Assembly: GCA_026874595.1 (NCBI GenBank)
Contig: CM049321.1
Location: forward strand, 7,438,979 to 7,502,978
Direction: 5' to 3'
DNA length: 64,000 nt
DNA from: Sipunculus nudus
Taxonomy: Eukaryota > Annelida > Sipuncula > Golfingiida > Sipunculidae
The translations under genes and the position numbers were made by a program. The notes below the pieces were generated by a model. That model did not search any database and was not told where the DNA came from. It was given only the letters and a program-made list of their open reading frames with translations. Shown one piece after another: positions 25,201 through 38,400 of the stretch (its first letter is position 1; each line of letters begins with the position of its first letter).

Positions 25201-28200
25201 CCAATATCTGCAGGCATTTGGAAAAAAAGTCCGTACATGTGTATTTGTCATGAAAATTTCTATTTTTCATGAAATTTTCAAAGTTTAGGAGCCATAAAAC
25301 AGTTAAAAGTAGGTCAACCGGGACGGAACGCGAAATCGATATGTAACTGGTCATTATCTGCCCACACACCTAAAAATCAGGCCAAAATCAGCAGGCATTG
25401 CAAAAAAATGTCCGTACATGTGTATTTGTCATGAAAATTTCTATTTTTCATGAAATTTTCTAAGTTTAGGAGCCGTAAAACAGTCAAAAGTAGGTCAACC
25501 GGGACGAAACGCGAACTCTATCTGTAACTGGTCATTATCTGTCCACACACCAAAAATCAGGCAAATATCTGCAGGCTTGCGAAAAAAAGTCTGTACAACT
25601 GTTTGATTTCGGAATGACGGAAGGACGGACATGGGTAAAACTATATGCCCCAGCCACTTTGTGGCGGGGGCATAATAAAAAATTGAGGTTTTTCGTAAAG
25701 TCGCAAAGACCCAGTTTTTGGCTTGGTAGGAGATCTTGGGAACGTATAACATTATGCCGAATATTGGATTCCTAGGATGGACAGACGGACGGACAACAGA
25801 CAATAAACCACGACAATAGCTCAGATGACTTAAAGACAGCTGAGCTAAAAATTCACTTGTTTGCAAATTTTTTGTTACATGATGTACTTTTGCTCAATTT
25901 GGCCTTCAATTTCACCAGGCAGTAAAAGTGGGCATCATTTCTATTACCTCAAAATTTTCTTTATTCTGACCTTACTGATTACTATTGGCCTGTGACAAAA
26001 ATGTTTTCACCAAGTCAGGAAGCCTCATAGAATAATAAGATATGGTTAGGGAAATGCTGTTAGTAATATTTCGTAATGTTGTGTTTATTTTTGTCATTAA
26101 TTGTGTTGATCAGTAGATTGGTTTGTTTATGTATCAAGTATTGGAACTTGCTACACTACGGTTTGTTATTATTGGCTGACAGAAGATTCTGGAGTTCTAG
26201 AAGCTTCTGGGAGGCTTAGCTGGTAAATTCCATGTTGATACTTCCAGAAGAATCTAGAACTTGCTAGAACCTTTGTTGTAGTGCCGATATATAATTATAA
26301 CTTACCCTGTATGTCTCTAGTGGTGAGATGTCTGAGTAAATCATGTTGCCAGCTTCATCCTTTGGAAATAACACATCAAGTCCAGGCTGTGAAAACAAGA
26401 AATTAACAATTATAACAGAAATCCTAATAATAAAAGACAAATCAAGTAACCAATTCGAGTAAATAACAAACTGTAAAAAGAAAATTAATTACATTTTCAA
26501 AATATTAGCCAATCAGGGCAATCAATTTCACTGTATATACCTTATATGGCAATGAGAAACAATTCTTAAAGATAAGACATCCTTTTCCTTTGGTTGATCT
26601 AATATTAAAGATACAGGGGCAAGTGACAATACTGATACAATATTTGTGTTTGTATTGACAATGAATTGGTGCACCAGCAAATTGTTACAGCCCTAATAAT
26701 ACACATGATGTATATTACCATATTTATACATTATAAGGTCAATGGCACCAGAATACCACTAGGTCTGTAATGATCAATGTCTTATTAAAGGTCTTTCTTC
26801 AATAATAAGGGAGAACGCAAGTCTTATTAAAAACAATGAACAAAAGTGTGAGCTAACAGTCATGATAACCTATTGGATTTAAGGTCAACAAAAATTATAT
26901 GTAATGGTCAAGGTCACCTTAAAGGCCATAGGCCAATGCATGAGGTAAAGGTCAAGGTCACCTTAAAGGCCATAGGCCAATGCATAAGGTAAAGGTCAAG
27001 GTAGTCCAATCTCAGATTTTTCAGTGATCTCTCCATGGCTGTCTTAACATGGTCAGGGCTGTGATGACTGTTCCATAACTACAAAAAAAAAAAACAAACA
27101 TATACATGTATCATCCAAAATATGAAAACATCACATACTAAAAAATATGCGGCTTGATAAAGTGAATGTTAAAGGGGCCGCATCACCTATCTGGCCTTAA
27201 TAGACTAAAGGTAATCCCTTGGAGCATTTATAAAGGCCGTAAAACGTTGATACCACTAAACACAGGCTGTTTGTTTTGTTAATATCAACATAAGGGAGGG
27301 CCAGCCAAAAAATCAAAACAAATTCAACAAGGGTACCTGGCAGCAATTAAGTCAGACATGCCAGAGCTTTGCAACTGCCGTTTTGCAACAAGTGACCTTT
27401 CTACTACCGCTGCTGCACATATATGCAACCTGCCACCTTGGGTAACATGTTTTTTTTGTTTGTCAAAACTGCTGTGTTTATAAACATGCTGTTGATAAAC
27501 AATTTTATATATCCTTTACGAAGGCCTAAAAAAACTTATAACAACCAAAATTACCCTTAGATCATTAATATATACACAGAGGAAGCCATAAATCACTTAA
27601 ATTCTTTTTCAAAAGGTAGGTGAATGGGCACTTTTAAACTTGACATACAAGAAAGGAAGTATATGAACAAAATCTGTAACTTTTTTAAGAGAAGGTACAA
27701 ATCAATGAATAGTATACAGCTAAAGAAGAGGACATAACATGATAAAATCAAATTTTCACTGAAAATCTGTATAGATATAACATACCAAAAGTAGGATTCT
27801 TAACTGACATTATCAAAATTTTACTTTGATGAATTTTTTGTTCATTACCAGATATCTCCTTTAAATGCTTTCAGATTAAAAAGTAACCACACTGGAGGTT
27901 TACACACACTTCAACCAATTTCATCCAATTTTGCTTTTGTTTCCAGAAATATTTCAGCAGTTATGCTCCTTGGCTGATAATCTGTAAGTAGACTGGCTGT
28001 TTAACACAGTCACAGTGGTGCATGAGCTAAAGGGTTCACAGATATTGCACCACACATGCAACACAGTCACAGTGGTGCATGAGCTAAAGGGTTCACAGAT
28101 ATTGCACCACACATGTAAATATGTGAAATCATAAAACTTTGTGGTGTTCAAATTAACAAGTGGCCCATGGGCCATGACGCTCAGCTGAATTCAAAGAACC

Positions 28201-31200
28201 CTTAACAATGAGTAGCATGACTCCCAAAGTGCTCAAAATCATGCATTTTACCAATAGACCTTAGATATAGGTTACAGTGAGCTTATTCTACATCCAGCTG
28301 CTACAATTTGTGCCCATCTGACTAATAGTGTGTTTAATTCATGTTCTTTCATCAAGCTTGTAGAATAAAGGTCACAGTGACATTATTTCAGGTTTCCAAG
28401 ATATCTGACTGGAACCTCCCTGCATCTTAATTAAATAAGGAGTTTCTAGGTCCAACTTAACCAATCATGCAAATCTGTCCTATAGGGTGCTCAGATCATA
28501 TTCTTTCACATATCTTGCAGTCACTATGACCAAATTTCAGGTTTCCTAAGAGATTTGCCTGAGACCTCCCTGGATGTACAGATAGATGATTCTTGGTCTA
28601 ACAGTTACAGTTTGTGCCCTATTAACAGCCAGACTGTTCATTTGAAGGTCTCAAAAATAAAGCAAAAATGTTTAACAAAATTGAAAAAAAACAGGTGGCA
28701 CCATTAGTCTGCAGGAACTGATGAAACACTCCATGATCAATATGCATGCAAAAAATCATGGTGATCAATGCATTAGTTATTCAGATACGCATCCTTTTGT
28801 TGAAAACTTCTTTATTTACAAGATAAAACTTCCAAAAATAAAAGTTCTGTAGACTAACTGTGAATTCTGGCAGGTTTATTCCAGCTGCAATACGGTCATT
28901 TGTCATGTATACATTTACTAGTTGCTGAAGTTGACGTCATCTCGGGCTGAATGTATGTTATGAACTGACTTTAATGTATACAAAACAAGTGACATAATGG
29001 TCCTGATTGTGTTTGCATGCCATGCTCACTGATTTTCGACTTCATTGACCATTTGACAGCTGTTTGAATACTGCGCCCAAAAGAGATATAGAAAACGACT
29101 GGTACCATGCAGCCAATCACAGGGGCCAGCTCAGGGGGAAATCCAATCAGCCTGGGGTGATGTCAACTTCCGCAACTAGTAAATGTATACATGACAAGTG
29201 TTGGTGTTGCAGCTGGAATAAATGTGCTGGAATTTGTGGTTAGTGTGGAGAACCATATTGCCTATACTCAATGTGTTTAGGACTTCCAAGCCATTTTAGT
29301 GCTGGAAATGAGTGCCTGTGCTGTTAACAGATGACCATATCTTTGAAGGTCTCAAAAATAGAGAAAAAAATGCATAAAAATTTGAAAAAAAAAATTCAGG
29401 TGGCCCCACCGGTCTGCAGAAACTGATGAAACACTCCAAGATGAATATGCATGCAAATAATCATGGTGATCAATGCTTTCATTGTTCAGATACTGGAGCT
29501 TTTGTATCAAATTTTAATCATTCTTTGGGGTACTTTAAGAGTCCCATAGCTCAAAGGATATGGGTAACAGATACCTAATTTAAGGCTTCCAAGGAGAATT
29601 TTCATGGACCACCCTGGATATTTAGTTACAAGATTCTAGGTCTGACAGTTACGATTTGTGTTTGGTTAATGGACAGACAGACGACAGACAAAGACTGATT
29701 GCTAAAGCTCAGATGACTTTCAGTCAGACGAGCTAAAAACAGATAAGTGGTTTGTATATATAGCAGTCCTGAAGTGTGATTTAATGGAAGATAGGATTTA
29801 ATGGAAATTTCAGGAAGGAACCAAGTTGCAGAGATCCAGTTTTCAGTTTGGTAGGAGATTTATGGGACACCTAACAGTATGCCGAATTTTGAATTTGTTG
29901 GTCTAAAGGTTTCAAAACGTGCCAGTCTGACAGACAGACGGACGGATGATGGACAGTGGACCACTATAGCTCAGGATGACTTTTAGTCAGCTAAGCTAAA
30001 AATCCTGTTTTGATTTCAGAAAGTCGTTCAAAAGAGCAAGCCCCACCTGCAGGGTACAAGTACATTTAAGTCACTTGATCAAATATGTCTGATATACAGT
30101 GGAACCCCGCCTTGCGACCACCCCGCAATTACGACCAACCCCATAATTACGACCACTTTTCTTGGTCCCAAATATACGATCCAGGTAACTTAGAGTTACA
30201 CAAATACGACCACCCCTAAATTACAACCACTTTGGTCAGTCCCCAAGGTGGTCGTAATTGTGGGGTTCCACTGTATATACTGAAGAAAGCAGTAGGGGAT
30301 TTAGAGATATTTTGTATAAGAAGGATGGATGGATAGATGAGAACCAGTTAAGCAGGCCTCCCTTCTATGCCTGGGGATAATTAACCCCTTGGCTGAGATA
30401 ATTATGTACCTTGCTGACAATGAAAAGATCATCTCTCTTCACTGTTCCATCGCTTATCTTCGCTGCAATAGCCTCTCCAACCTCTACCTCATTCCCATAA
30501 ACATAAGCACAGTCAATGTGACGGTAGCCCACATCTATCGCACTCTTCACCGCATTCTCTACCTCACCTGCCTTGGACTGTAAAATATATCACACATATT
30601 TTCATTACTTTTCATTAACATATTAAATTTGGCAAAACCCTACATAAAAAGTCAATCCTAAACTTGTTTTAAATTCATAATACACCACATAAAAATTTAA
30701 GACCTTTTAAGACCTATGTCAGAATTCCTTTTGGAGGCCTTAAGAATGTAAAATAAAAAATGAGACTTTTTAAGGCCCTGCGTGAACCCTGTCTGAGTCT
30801 GAGTACAATTCCAAGTCGAGACCACTCGAGTCCGTGTCTGGATCCTTGAGGTTCGAGTCTTAAGGATATATTGCTGGTAAAATCCCGCTGAATAAAAATC
30901 AGCCCAAAGTCATTCAGAACTAGATTACGGGTAGTTGGCAAATACGTGTATCTGCTGAAATCAGAGTGGGACGGGGGAAATGAGGCATGGATTTAGTGGC
31001 AAGGAGAAATAGAGTGAGGTGTGTTGCAAATTAGCATGGATGTCTGCAGCTGAAATGTGTATGTAGGTGGCACCACCTGCCACAAAATCCAAAAGTTATC
31101 CAAGTTGTATACAACTGCAACATTTTAGGTGGATAAGTCAAACCACTGCCAAGATAGGAGTGATTTTATCCCAAGGCAGATGAACAGATGGACTCTGTGC

Positions 31201-34200
31201 AAAAATGGTTGCGGGTGATGCCACCATTTTTATGTATGTTATCAAGCTATCCATGGGTTACATTTGTGCAAATTTTTTAGCCTGATTGGTCAAACAAGTC
31301 CAAAGATATGTGGATTAATGTGTCAAAACAAATGCACAGATGGACCCACTGGTGAGAGGAAAGGTAAGAGGTCAACTCAAAATATTTTGGCACCAGTTCA
31401 CATGTGACCTGAGAATGATGTAAAGTTTCGGAAAAATCTGTCCAGTGGTCACAGAGTTCTCTTCCGGAAAGGAACACGGTGGCGGCAGCGGCGGAACCCG
31501 GTCATAAACTCAGCATCCTCAAAACTTTGTTTTGGCAGATATAATTAATATTAGATCCATGAAGTATGAAGTATACACCATTTTAAATCTTCTTTCTTAT
31601 GGTATATGTTATTTTTATATTCATTTTCGTGGACCGGTAATAGCAAACCACTTTTTAGAAGGCAAGTACCAAACTAAATAATATCTCAAAGCCATTTTTT
31701 TTTACTTTTCCCTACCATGTCACTTTCATGTTTACAAATGAAATTTAAAATTTTTTACTGAATCTAAATTTAAAATTCAATATTAAGTTAGAAAGAAATT
31801 ATACAGAAAAAAAACAAAAAAGAACTGGTTTGGGATAGTTTGAAATTAGTGGTTTGCTGTTACTGTTTGCTTAAAATTGTGCACCATTTACATATTTTAA
31901 AATTTTTAAAAATGTTAAAATTTCACATGAAAATAAATATCAAATTCAGAAATACATATACCACCAGGAGCCCTGCTTTAAATGATGTATACCTATGGGG
32001 TGTAATATGCAATGAAACAGCCTTAGGAATGATTTTAAAATTTGGGGTTTTGCCAAGGATGCCACATTAAGTCCACCCCTTTTCAAGTAAGAGTCACTTG
32101 GAAACCCAGTCAGAGTCCAAAATGAATAAATCCAATACATAATTTGTTTTAAAGAAATTTTAAATAGAAAATTGAGTTTAACATGTGTATTTTTGTGTTA
32201 GTTTCCACATGTTTTTTACTTGAATGTTTAATTATGTTTGGCCCCCTATGCTGAACTTCAGCTTTGTAAGCAGTTACTGAATCTACAGAAGTCACAGGAA
32301 GTGGGTAACATTAGTACTCTGTCAAGAACAGCAGAACATCCTTGCAGTGTAACTGACCTATCCATGAACTCTATGTTAAACTAATCCCATATTCATTCAA
32401 TGAATAATCATAAGCATTGGACTAATGAGCAACCAATCAGGTAACCTTAAACATTCTAAAGCGTTAATCATCTGACAAAAACAAAATTTTGCATAATTTG
32501 ACAGAGCTCTGTCAAACAGAACACATGTAATCTGTAAATACTACCAGTACCCATGTCGGCATGTTTTCAGGGATATTCTTTTATACAAAGGAGACAGAAT
32601 AAAAAGTTCTAGGCTAAAGGTTGCAGGAGCCATTCCTCCGACTACCGAGTGAATAATAATGTCTTACCTGGCACGAAATTCGCATGAGATAAATAATCCA
32701 CAACACTGCAAGACAATTCACAATGACTGCCATATATTCAACAGTTGATGACGTCAGTCAATGTGACGTCATATGTCACCAACCTTTGTGAAGTCATTAC
32801 TATGTTGTAAACAGCTCTTGCTACCAAGGACATGGAAGACCTTAATTGTAGGAGTGTTTTGGGCAATTTGGCTGTGGTGGAAAGGTGAACTGCCAGAGTG
32901 GGAAGCTACCCCACAGGAGATTCGGGATGATTCAGTAATTGAACCTGAGGAAGAGTTCCCATAAGTTTGGATGACTGAGGAACCAAGTCAGGGGACACCA
33001 CCTCTGCATCGATCGAGGATAGGAAGAACACCAGAAGTTCAGGTAACACCGAGAGCTCCACCACAGCAGGAACCACTAGTACAGAGGACTGATAGAGCAA
33101 ATGCCGGTATGCATTCCAATCCATATCACTTGCCATGGTCAGTGATACCAGCTAGAACAGATGAGTTAATTTTTCGAAACTGCAAAGAGACAACCATCTG
33201 ATATTTTCAGATTTTCACTCTGGATTGTTTAACATAGTGCTGTCTGTTAGGCTTATAAATGACTTCAGAGTTTTGGTAGCATTCTAAATAATAAGAAATT
33301 TTTGTCCTGTCAATGGAATGATTTTGTTGGGTTAACAAGTTAGCTACTATATGAAGCCCAGAGGACCAGAGTTTTGGGGTCAAGTTTTGTCAAGCTGTTT
33401 CATTTGGAATATTTTAATAGCTGAAAGTATATTAAAGGTGGGGTGTATGTGACCAATGTATCAACTTTTTTAAGATAGTAGATAATATTGTCAACAGGAA
33501 GCGCACATTGATGGAGCACAATCGGGGCACAGTGATGTGTTGCCACCTGTTTCAGCAAGGTGTCAAGTTTGCCTTTGACTATGCGCAGTCAGGACTTTGG
33601 GGCCTTTTTTCTCAGAAACTGTTAGTTTCTGGAGACTAAGATTTTACTTTGTCAGAGGATTTTTATTCCAGGTTGTTATCAGTAAACATCAGAGCAGAGC
33701 AAATGTTTCAGACCAATGTCTAGTAAGTTCTTTATAGTAGTTTTTATTTATTTTGTTTAGATTTAACATACAAAGGTAGTGTCACTCATGATTTAGAAGT
33801 TGAGCACGGTAAAGTTGGTTTATGTACATATGTAAGCATGTACGCAGAAATACCCTGGTAGAATCACTGTTTTTATTGAACACTGACATTTTCTATTATT
33901 ATTTTGTACGATTATCATGTAGTAAGTTGCTGCAAATGTTACTTCTAGTCTGCATTATAATGGGCTGCATATTAATAAGAACACCTAGGACATGTTCTTT
34001 CCTTTTTATTTTCTTTCAATTTCAATCTGTGTAATGGAGATCTTGAATCTCTTGTTTTAGTTTCCAAGGAGCACTGTAGTAGAGGGTTTCACTTAAGAAA
34101 TCTGTTTTTAAAGTGTTCTAGCTATAGACTGATTCACATGTGTCAGAGTATGTTATACATTCATAGTGCAGTTATACATTCTAGTTTCTGCTCTGTTACT

Positions 34201-35429
34201 GCAGCACATGTACTATTTTGTATTTTTTACTTAAAGTCCCAATCAAAATGCCTATTATGGAAGCACCCATTATGCAACATACAGTTGTTCTGCTTTGAAC
34301 TATACAAGAACTGTCTGCTTTAAGCTTAATGTTTATGCAATATGTTGTGGCCATGAGATCCTTAGTTATTATCAGTTTGATGGTGTAACATTACAAAGTC
34401 TGACTTTTTGTCAATATATAGACATGTCTGTTGTTATCTAATTAGATATTGAGCTTGGTTCAGTGACTAAATATGTTTTAACAGTGTATTTACCTAAGGA
34501 GACACGTGCTGGTCAAACTTTATTTATGTTTCTCGATTGATAACCCTTGGTAAGTTCATTTTTTCATGTTTATAATGCTGTGGTTGTAAGCTTTTCCTCT
34601 GCCTTGGATCCAGGTGCCAGGCCATTGGCTTCTGCCATTCCAGTCCATGTGATCCCTTGTCGGGATGGTATGCATTATATTTGCGAAGCTATTATGTTTG
34701 AAACAGAAGTTTATATGTTCACTGTAAACATTGTTGACACCACTGTCTAGACTGTAATGGATGCATATCTCAGGCTAACATCCCTATAACTGTGGATTGA
34801 GCTCATTGCTATGGTCTCCTCATGTTATCTTACTTTTAGATATCTCAACTCGTGAAAGATTTAATTTGATGAAGATTAATCTGATGACAAATGTATGTGT
34901 TATTTGTATTTAGTTTTTATTGGCCCTTCTTCAGGTCTACACCCATGTAATAAGTATTTATGAGTCATGTTATTCACTATGTTTCATGAGTACCTGTCCT
35001 ACTGACATTATTATTGTTTGTGCAGGTGCAAACCATCGATTTCTCTACCCAGTTACATTTTCTTTATCTTTTGTTTGAAAGATTTTATTGATACAAGAGA
35101 GTGCAAAATACACAGTGATCTTGAAGTGAATAAAGTGTATCCAAGGGGTTGAGCGCTACCTGAATGCTTAGGTTTACCGATCCAATGACATACAGATTTG
35201 TTGATTATTGACAGTATTGACCAAATTTCACTTAATGACAGTTGTTTACACACAGATGGTAACGGTTGAGGTTTTCTAGAGATGTCTAGAGGGTAGGATT
35301 AAAACTGATTGATGTAATGGCGCAGTAGCTGGCTGTGATACAGAGGAGGGAATATTTATATAAGAAGAGGAGGAAGAGGGGATAATGGATTATTATTTGG
35401 AGGTTAACTGTGATATTGGGCTACCAACA

Positions 35430-35460
<31 letters not shown>

Positions 35461-38400
35461 TTTATTATCATTATTAGAATTATTATTATTATTATTAGAA
35501 TTATTATTATTATTATTATTATTTTTAATTATTGTTCTTATTATTATTATTTTTATTATTATTATTATTTTCTTAATTATTATTATTTAAATTATTATTG
35601 TTATTTTTATTATTATTAATAATTATTATAAAATTAATATTATTATTATTACTATTATTATTATAACTAATATAATAATAATAATAATAATAATAATTAT
35701 TATTATTATTATTATTATTATTGTTATAATTATTATTATTATTTATTCATTCATTTTGATCTGTATCTGCTGATCCTTGTCAAACATTTTGGGGTAAAAA
35801 TTGCCCAAGTGCTGCATGACAGTTTTTGATGTAAGGACCTCCCCAACTTTTATACGTCCTTTTCTGACTTGTCCTTCATTGCTAACATGTACATACTCTA
35901 ACAGCTAAAACCTTTCTCTATATTACACTATATAAAAGCTTAGAGATTTTCCAATACTGGTTGATGGTTTAAAGATTTTAAACAGAATTAACGGTTTTAT
36001 ACATTTTGACTTTTAATCAATTTTTCCCATCCAAAAGTGGTTTAAAATATTCCATTTTCATCATACAGAGGTTAAATTTTGTTGGTTGATTATGCTAAAT
36101 GGAGAGCCTTTTTATAGGTGAAATTTAAAACAGGACTTTATTCCTGTTTTATTTATTAAAATTTTAAATCTTAATAAAATCAACTATAGTCTGTTCCACC
36201 AACTGTGAAACACTGTTTTTTCACGTTTTCTTTTCTACCTTGATATATAATCTGAGTTGTAAGCAATAAGGCGAATTCCTAGAAAACAACCTAATTTTAT
36301 ATGAAGTCAGTGATAATGTATTAAAAACAACTTACATCACGACGCTGAGGTGTTGCTTACTTTATGTAAGAAGTGCATAGCTAAATTGGCCAAACTGTAC
36401 GGCGTTGTATGTGAAATCTTTGCCATCATAATGGAATGACGTAACGGTGACGTCACGGTCGTCGCGTTGAATTTCCTGAATAAACGTTATGAAGAGGTCA
36501 GCAGGTATCAGTCACCGTGTTCAGTAGACCCAGCTAGGCTCCGATATCTTATACTGTATACTGCCCGTCTTTTAACACAGTACACAGAGCCCTGGACATG
36601 GCCAGGCAGGCAGTTTCATTCATGTAGCCTGTGGTCCAACTTGTCATTATATACACCCGACATTAAAGGCATAATTATCCCAAACTTACGCAATTTATAT
36701 TGCATATTTTTATCCACGTATCATATGTGTCTGAAGAACATTATTCATCATTGTTACCAGAGCCTGAGGTAAATCCACTTTAAACCAGTGTTTTCACTGC
36801 CGGGAATCCTGTTCTAAGAGGAGCTAATATATTTTGTCAACTTGTAATACACGCGGGCAGTACCCTGTAATGGGAGGCGATGTAGGTATCATGGCTCCAT
36901 GGCAGCACAAACTGTGGGTAACAAAGCAAGGATTGCAAATTAAGAAAATGAAAAGCTACTGCTATTTAATAGTCATAGTATTGAATTCACGAAAATGAAT
37001 TGTGATTTTTTCATAAATACTCCATTTGTTTATCAACAAAATTCAAAAGAACTGGTACATTTATAATATATCAATGTGTCAAACCCCTTTTTCAAATATT
37101 GGACTGTTCTAGCTGAAACATTGTCCTATAAGATTCGATCATTCGTTTATACATCGCCAATACTTTTCCTGTCATTGTGACCATGTATAAAATTGGGTTG
37201 ACGCATCTTCACCAATTGTTTTATAGAAATGTTACTAATTTTCCTCCGAGTAAAGCATGATGAACAGGATATGGTGAAACACGTTTCGTTCGTTTATACA
37301 GAATGAGGATGCCGGGCTTTATTTTAACACTTCATAGTTTCATTAATGCTGTTCAAATGCATACATATATAGATATGCGGCGGATGTATCAAGTTTTATA
37401 TCCACAGCCGGTGTGAATCTGTTCAAATTTGTAAAAAAAAAAAAATGCAACAAATACTTGTCACCTTTACACAAAAGATTGCGAAAATTTCTATGCGAAC
37501 ATACGTATTCATGAGTCCGTGAAACCTGTATATATATATGGGTTAGGCCACTGAAAATGGCCCCAGCCAGTGATCAGAGTGGAAGTGGATCCATACAACA
37601 CACAACATATATTTTATAAAATTTAAGACTTTAAATTAACTCTCTTGTCTACCCAGGTAAAAAAAAAAAACGGTATCATAAAATATATATGCAACAGCCA
37701 ATCTGTAGTTAAAGGCTCAATGTTAAGCCACTCCAGATTTGGCTTTTGTTTAAAATTTCATTTTGCACACTAATTTAGCCAGCAGAAACCGTGTTTTGTT
37801 TCAAAATTTCAAAATTCACAAGAAAACATTGGATATCGTAAAAAAATGTTTATTTTTCGGACATTTTTACATTTAATATGCCGACGGCAAGGTCTGTAAA
37901 TTTGACTAAATTACTAATTCTGTAAAATACTCTGATGGGTTACTTTAATAATTATATCTAGAAATAAATGATCAGTAAAATTAAATATGTACCTTTACTG
38001 TAGATCACATGGAAACATTAAACCCTCAAATGGGGACATCCAGTAATGGGTAAAATCAATTTTTCCTTATTATTCTTTGCCAAATAATTGCCAAAAAATA
38101 ACAAATTATTTTTCCACATACAAAAATTACATATCATGGTGTAGGATATACTGTTGGAATTAAAGGTTGAGGACAATCTATAAGGGCCTGGGGTCATTTT
38201 CAGTAGCCTTACCCATATACTGGCTTCTTGCAATCCCCACTTATAATGAACTGGTATGAATATTCTCCTAACTTCTGACCGTTCCGGGTGTACTTGCAGT
38301 GCGATACAGACGATCCAACTTCAAGGCTGGGATCACACAAGACATTAATTATAATGTTTATTCTGGCCCGTAGGTAATGCCTAAATTAAGGCAGAAATAA

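Larger units (their letters stand above)
23115..25860 (+). mobile_element. HINE family A element carrying two further nested elements
   Basis: The left part (23115-23493) matches family A at 3615-3985 and the right part (25672-25860) continues it from AAAAAATTGAGG, ending in an ACGG tract and the family A hairpin. Relative to 2930-4203 the sequence is interrupted exactly inside TTTTTAATAAAAAATT by the element at 23494-25671. Confidence 0.7.

Noticed and set aside
26912-26955. Second copy of the AKR exon 3 end as an extra coding exon
   Set aside because: It lacks an acceptor of its own, 44 bases would break the frame, and the family protein has no extra residues here.
35361-35420. Polypurine tract and LTR start of a retrotransposon
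   Set aside because: No matching LTR, primer binding site or polyprotein was found nearby; the purine run is next to low-complexity DNA.
35410-35619. 69-residue Tyr/Ile-rich frame
   Set aside because: Translation of the TTA microsatellite.
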